DNA of 64,000 nucleotides from Topomyia yanbarensis (lineage: Eukaryota; Arthropoda; Insecta; Diptera; Culicidae), in assembly GCF_030247195.1 (NCBI RefSeq), contig NC_080671.1:73097412-73161411 (forward strand). Direction: 5' to 3'. Positions within the stretch are counted from its first letter, which is position 1. Each line of letters opens with the position of its first letter. A model generated the notes under the pieces. The model did no database searches. It had not been told where the DNA came from and saw only the letters and a program-made list of their open reading frames with translations. The position numbers and the translations under genes are program-made. Shown one piece after another: positions 60,950 to 64,000 of this stretch.

Positions 60950-63375
60950 TTAACTCAATATCACTTGGCCGTGTACGAAGAAGTTTCTTGTCTATGTACC
61001 CGCCCGAGAAGTAGAGATTGATGGTGTAGTCTCCAACAGCGGCCTTAATTGCGAAGTATGGGCTTCGCTCCTTCAAGAATCCTTTGCTTCGGCCAGTGAA
61101 AATTCCTGTTCGCAAGCAATTGCGTTCAGGAAAAATCAAGCAGTATATGAAAACAACTTATTTTCCATCAGCCTCATTTCGAACCTTTCGCCGAATCTGC
61201 TCTTCCAAACTTTGATCTTTTGGACGGGGCTGGTGTACCTGTTCGCCTTTTTGTGCCGTTAGGCATGAGCTGCCGTTGTTGCAAACAAATGGGCCTATAG
61301 CAACTTATTGTAGGAAGAAAGCACGCTGTGGAAAATGCGGAGAGAATCATGAAAAGTTTTCCTACTGTTGAGAGACTTCGCATGATCTCTCCACATATCC
61401 CGCATATAAATTATGTGGGGACACAATGAAACATTCTTTTAAGGAACGCTCCAATAATGCAAAAGAGCGCTACGCCACCGACAACGACAAATTTCTACAT
61501 TTCCTTGTACATTAAAGAACAAGAGTCTGAGCATCCCATTGTGAGAAGATTTTCTAATGTGCCTATAAATTTCCGAAAGAGGAAAATCAGTTTTCTCTCC
61601 TAAGCTTCCTCGTAAAGGCCTGATAGTGTCCCTTGAAGGGTACCGTCATAAAACCGAAGTAAGTGGTTTCTGGTCTCGGTAATCTTAGAAACTAGCAGGA
61701 ATTTCAGCATGGGACATGAAAAACCCCAAGTGACCTTATTTTTCAGTCCCTATATTTTCCCCCAGGTTTTACACAATGCATTTGCATTACAATTAAAGGT
61801 CAGACGAAACGAGTACCCGACGCGAACAATCGTGAACAGTCTCCTACTTCGTGGTGGGCAGAGATTGCTTAGAATTATACGCGAAAGGGACTTTTGAGCG
61901 TCGGATCGCCCAAATGTTTCCCAATATACGCGACGCTACAAATGCAAATAAAAAACTTCATGAAACCCGAAAAACGCGATTATTGGCACCGGTCCGTCGA
62001 CGGATTAACGGACAGATCATCAGAGAAACAATGTTTTCGTGTATTCAATTCATCCTGAGATTAGAATACACGGAACGTTCGTCGTATGATGACAGCTATG
62101 CATCGATTTTATACTAATCATTATGACAGTAGTGGTGAGTGCAATCATAAAAGAGGCTGTGCTGCCAACATTTTCGCCACAAAATTGATGGTTTTATATT
62201 TACCTATAACCGACCATACCCACATCGTTACAGTTACAGGAGTCTCTCCGTTTGATGGAGCATGGAAAGAACTCTTTGTATTTCCTGGGGAAAACATAGG
62301 AGTTTTTGAGTACTTTATCTGAAAAATCATAGCAGATTACCTTAATTTGAATTCTTTCGCAGTTCCTCCATTCCGGATAATGAGGAGGCGGACACTTGGA
62401 TTAGAATGATAATGAGAATGTGGACATTTAGGCATTAGTAGGTGATATTTGTGAAAGATCGCGTAGCTTCAACGAGATTTTGAATATTTCTTCTCAGAGG
62501 ACGCTCGAAAATTGGTAAATTTTGTGAAGCGATAGAAGTTCAGGAATTCCAAAGGTATCAACAAACCTTGGTCCAAGAGAATGGAATCATTCGGGTGATA
62601 TCTCAGGTCATTTACAATCATCGGAGATCTACGCTCCGGTCCATGTCCGGCGTATTGAGGTCGTGGAGAGCGATCTGTGCGCTTGTGGTGGCGGTTATCG
62701 CGATACTAATCACGTTGTCTGGTCGTTCACTAAGCGTTCTAGTACCAGATCTCCGTAAAACGAATCCCTTCGTCAACGTTCCAGTCCGGTCCGAGATGCC
62801 ACACCAAATTCGTTACTGATATTTTTGCATGTATCAGGCAACTAGCAGTTGGGAAATTGGATTCTCAGATGATTATGACTTTCATTAGTTCAGTTTTCGA
62901 TAAAAATACACTGAAAAATATTCAGTTTCGACAAGGAAAAGTTTTTTTCAAATAACTTTTTTTCCTTAAAAGTGCCCAACTTGAATTTTTGACGGTAGGT
63001 AGGGAAAATAATTACCTATTTTGGAACAAAATTTCATCCAAATCAAAGATGGGTTTCTTTGTAAATCGACTTTAAAATCGATTTTTGTCAGTGTAGAAGT
63101 CGACGAAGAATTTTTTCAATATTTTTATTCAAAAAATTGACTAATTTTGTAAAAATTACCCCTTCTAAAAAATTTTGTAGGATTTGTCATTTTTAGACTA
63201 TAGCCATTTGAAAAAATTGGTATAAAAAGTTTGACCCTTTTCAAAGGACAGTCTAGATCCTTTCTGGAAAAACAAAGTATGTAAAGTGGCTTTTTGTGAC
63301 AAAGTGTTTATGTACAGAAAGTTTCATTAAAATCTGAGAGGGTGCTGCCAACATTTGTTCGAGTTGCGAAATTCG
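60950..63375 (+). pseudogene. Jockey-like LINE, internally deleted and frameshifted (ORF1 plus the end of ORF2)
   Basis: ORF1 pieces in three frames: VYVPAREVEIDGVVSNSGLN (about 60989), YGLRSFKNPLLRPVKI (61047), ESALPNFDLLDGAGVPVRLF then PLGMSCRCCKQMG (to 61293), and ATYCRKKARCGKCGENHEKF (to about 61360). The last two form the cysteine-knuckle region of an RNA-binding ORF1 protein. ORF2 is represented only by its end: an RNase H-like SIPDNEEADT (62371-62403) and the post-RNase H motif LCACGGGYRDTNHVVWS (62675-62725). The endonuclease and reverse-transcriptase domains are absent. The 3'UTR runs to about 63375. Family inferred from these motifs. Confidence 0.8.
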
Positions 63376-63403
63376 TCAATAAGCAAAAGCGAGTGGTCGG
63401 AAC

Positions 63404-63626
63404 CGACAAAAAGTTAAGTCACGGTAAACTTCCACACTAAGCATTTGCAACGTTGTTTTTGGTCCCTGCCGACACCGTGCGATTCAGCAATACATGTGAC
63501 CATATGTCACAGACGCTGATACAGTCACAATAGTCGATAAAATAAAAACACCCAGGCAGGCAGTTGGTGAGTTTCAGCATCGCAAATACTTAGTGTGGAA
63601 GTTTACCTTGACTTATCTTTTTGTCG
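63404..63626. mobile_element. 223-bp MITE with inverted ends of about 48 bp
   Basis: CGACAAAAAGTTAAGTCACG at the left is mirrored by the right end; the inverted match continues through GGTAAACTTCCACACTAAG. The flanks (GTCGGAAC and ATTCCAAC) are similar and may be a decayed 8-bp target duplication. No coding capacity. Confidence 0.8.
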
Positions 63627-64000
63627 ATTCCAACAGCACGAAGTAACAAGTTACTTTACGCTTGTCCGGACATGCCGTAGACTCAGGTCAATCGCATTTC
63701 TAATGCCAAAAGATCTTGACTCCTACGGTAGCAGGCAAAGGGTTAAGTCGCCTAGTAAACTCTAAGCTTGCTCATATGACCCTCCCGCGCTTTTCTAAAC
63801 TTTCTCCCTTCAACTCCTTGCTCTCCCTTGAGTACTACGGCTCCTAATATTGAAAAATATACTTCACCTTCCAGTCCCTTGCTAATTAAATGCCGTAACA
63901 ACAGTTAAGACATGAGCCTTGGAAAAAACCCATGTAGCTAAATCTTGTTGAATCGCCATGCGAAAAATGCATGTGATTTTCAGATAACAAAAAGTTAATT
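63627..64000. other. Unannotated end of window
   Basis: No gene recognised. Confidence 0.4.

Noticed and set aside
60300..63375. Single composite transposon with 575-bp inverted arms
   Set aside because: The arms encode the end of the LINE ORF2 and its UTR, so two opposed LINE copies explain them better.

Overview
The window is AT-rich, repeat-dominated eukaryotic intergenic (or large-intron) DNA. It is most likely from a mosquito (Culicidae, probably a large-genome culicine). This rests on established knowledge of mosquito repeats: tRNA-derived SINEs of the Feilai type, a Jockey-like LINE whose ORF1 carries the peptide YVPAREVEIDGVV and whose ORF2 ends in LCACGGGYRDTNHVVWS, an LTR starting with the GTAGGACTACGTC motif, and many small TIR elements with no coding capacity. 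No intact protein-coding gene, rRNA or tRNA gene was found. Every long open frame in the window lies in a simple tandem repeat and is not a gene.

Layout. 1-9.9 kb: a SINE fragment, a 77-bp TA-flanked MITE, a TIR element (4-bp target duplication) split by a SINE, a 344-bp (TA)n tract, a second TIR element, a near-perfect 238-bp-arm palindrome (6702-7200) and a fold-back element (8692-9227). 9.9-19.4 kb: two satellite-like arrays of about 3.1-3.2 kb each, one with a 9-bp unit (GAATTTAAT) and one built of 8-bp and 10-bp units (GACGAAAA / GACACGAAAA), with a dead Tc1/mariner-type transposase between them. 19.4-36 kb: scattered repeats, a chimeric H2A/H1 histone pseudogene, and two apparently identical 1,677-bp non-autonomous DNA transposons in the same orientation. 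The latter have 5-bp target duplications and CACAGTG termini, which points to the Transib (RAG-related) superfamily. 36-42 kb: a LINE reverse-transcriptase pseudogene split by a TA-flanked 1,320-bp element, a full-tail SINE with a 25-bp target duplication, and a 5'-truncated LINE tail with a 13-bp duplication. 42-54 kb: mostly unrecognised DNA, a second copy of the first TIR element, a histone H3 pseudogene, a TA-flanked element with long TIRs, and an element made of degenerate tandem arrays. 54-64 kb: a solo-LTR-like sequence with a TATA box, one weak candidate for host exons (56.6-57.2 kb), a second 77-bp MITE, and two opposed copies of a Jockey-like LINE.

The main story is nested transposition. 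Target-site duplications allow several insertions to be ordered: SINE into TIR element; Transib-like element into SINE into an older repeat; TA element into LINE. The freshest event is the pair of 1,677-bp elements. The most unusual non-coding structures are the roughly 2-kb array with AAAA tracts every 10 bp, which predicts intrinsically curved DNA, and the 238-bp-arm palindrome.
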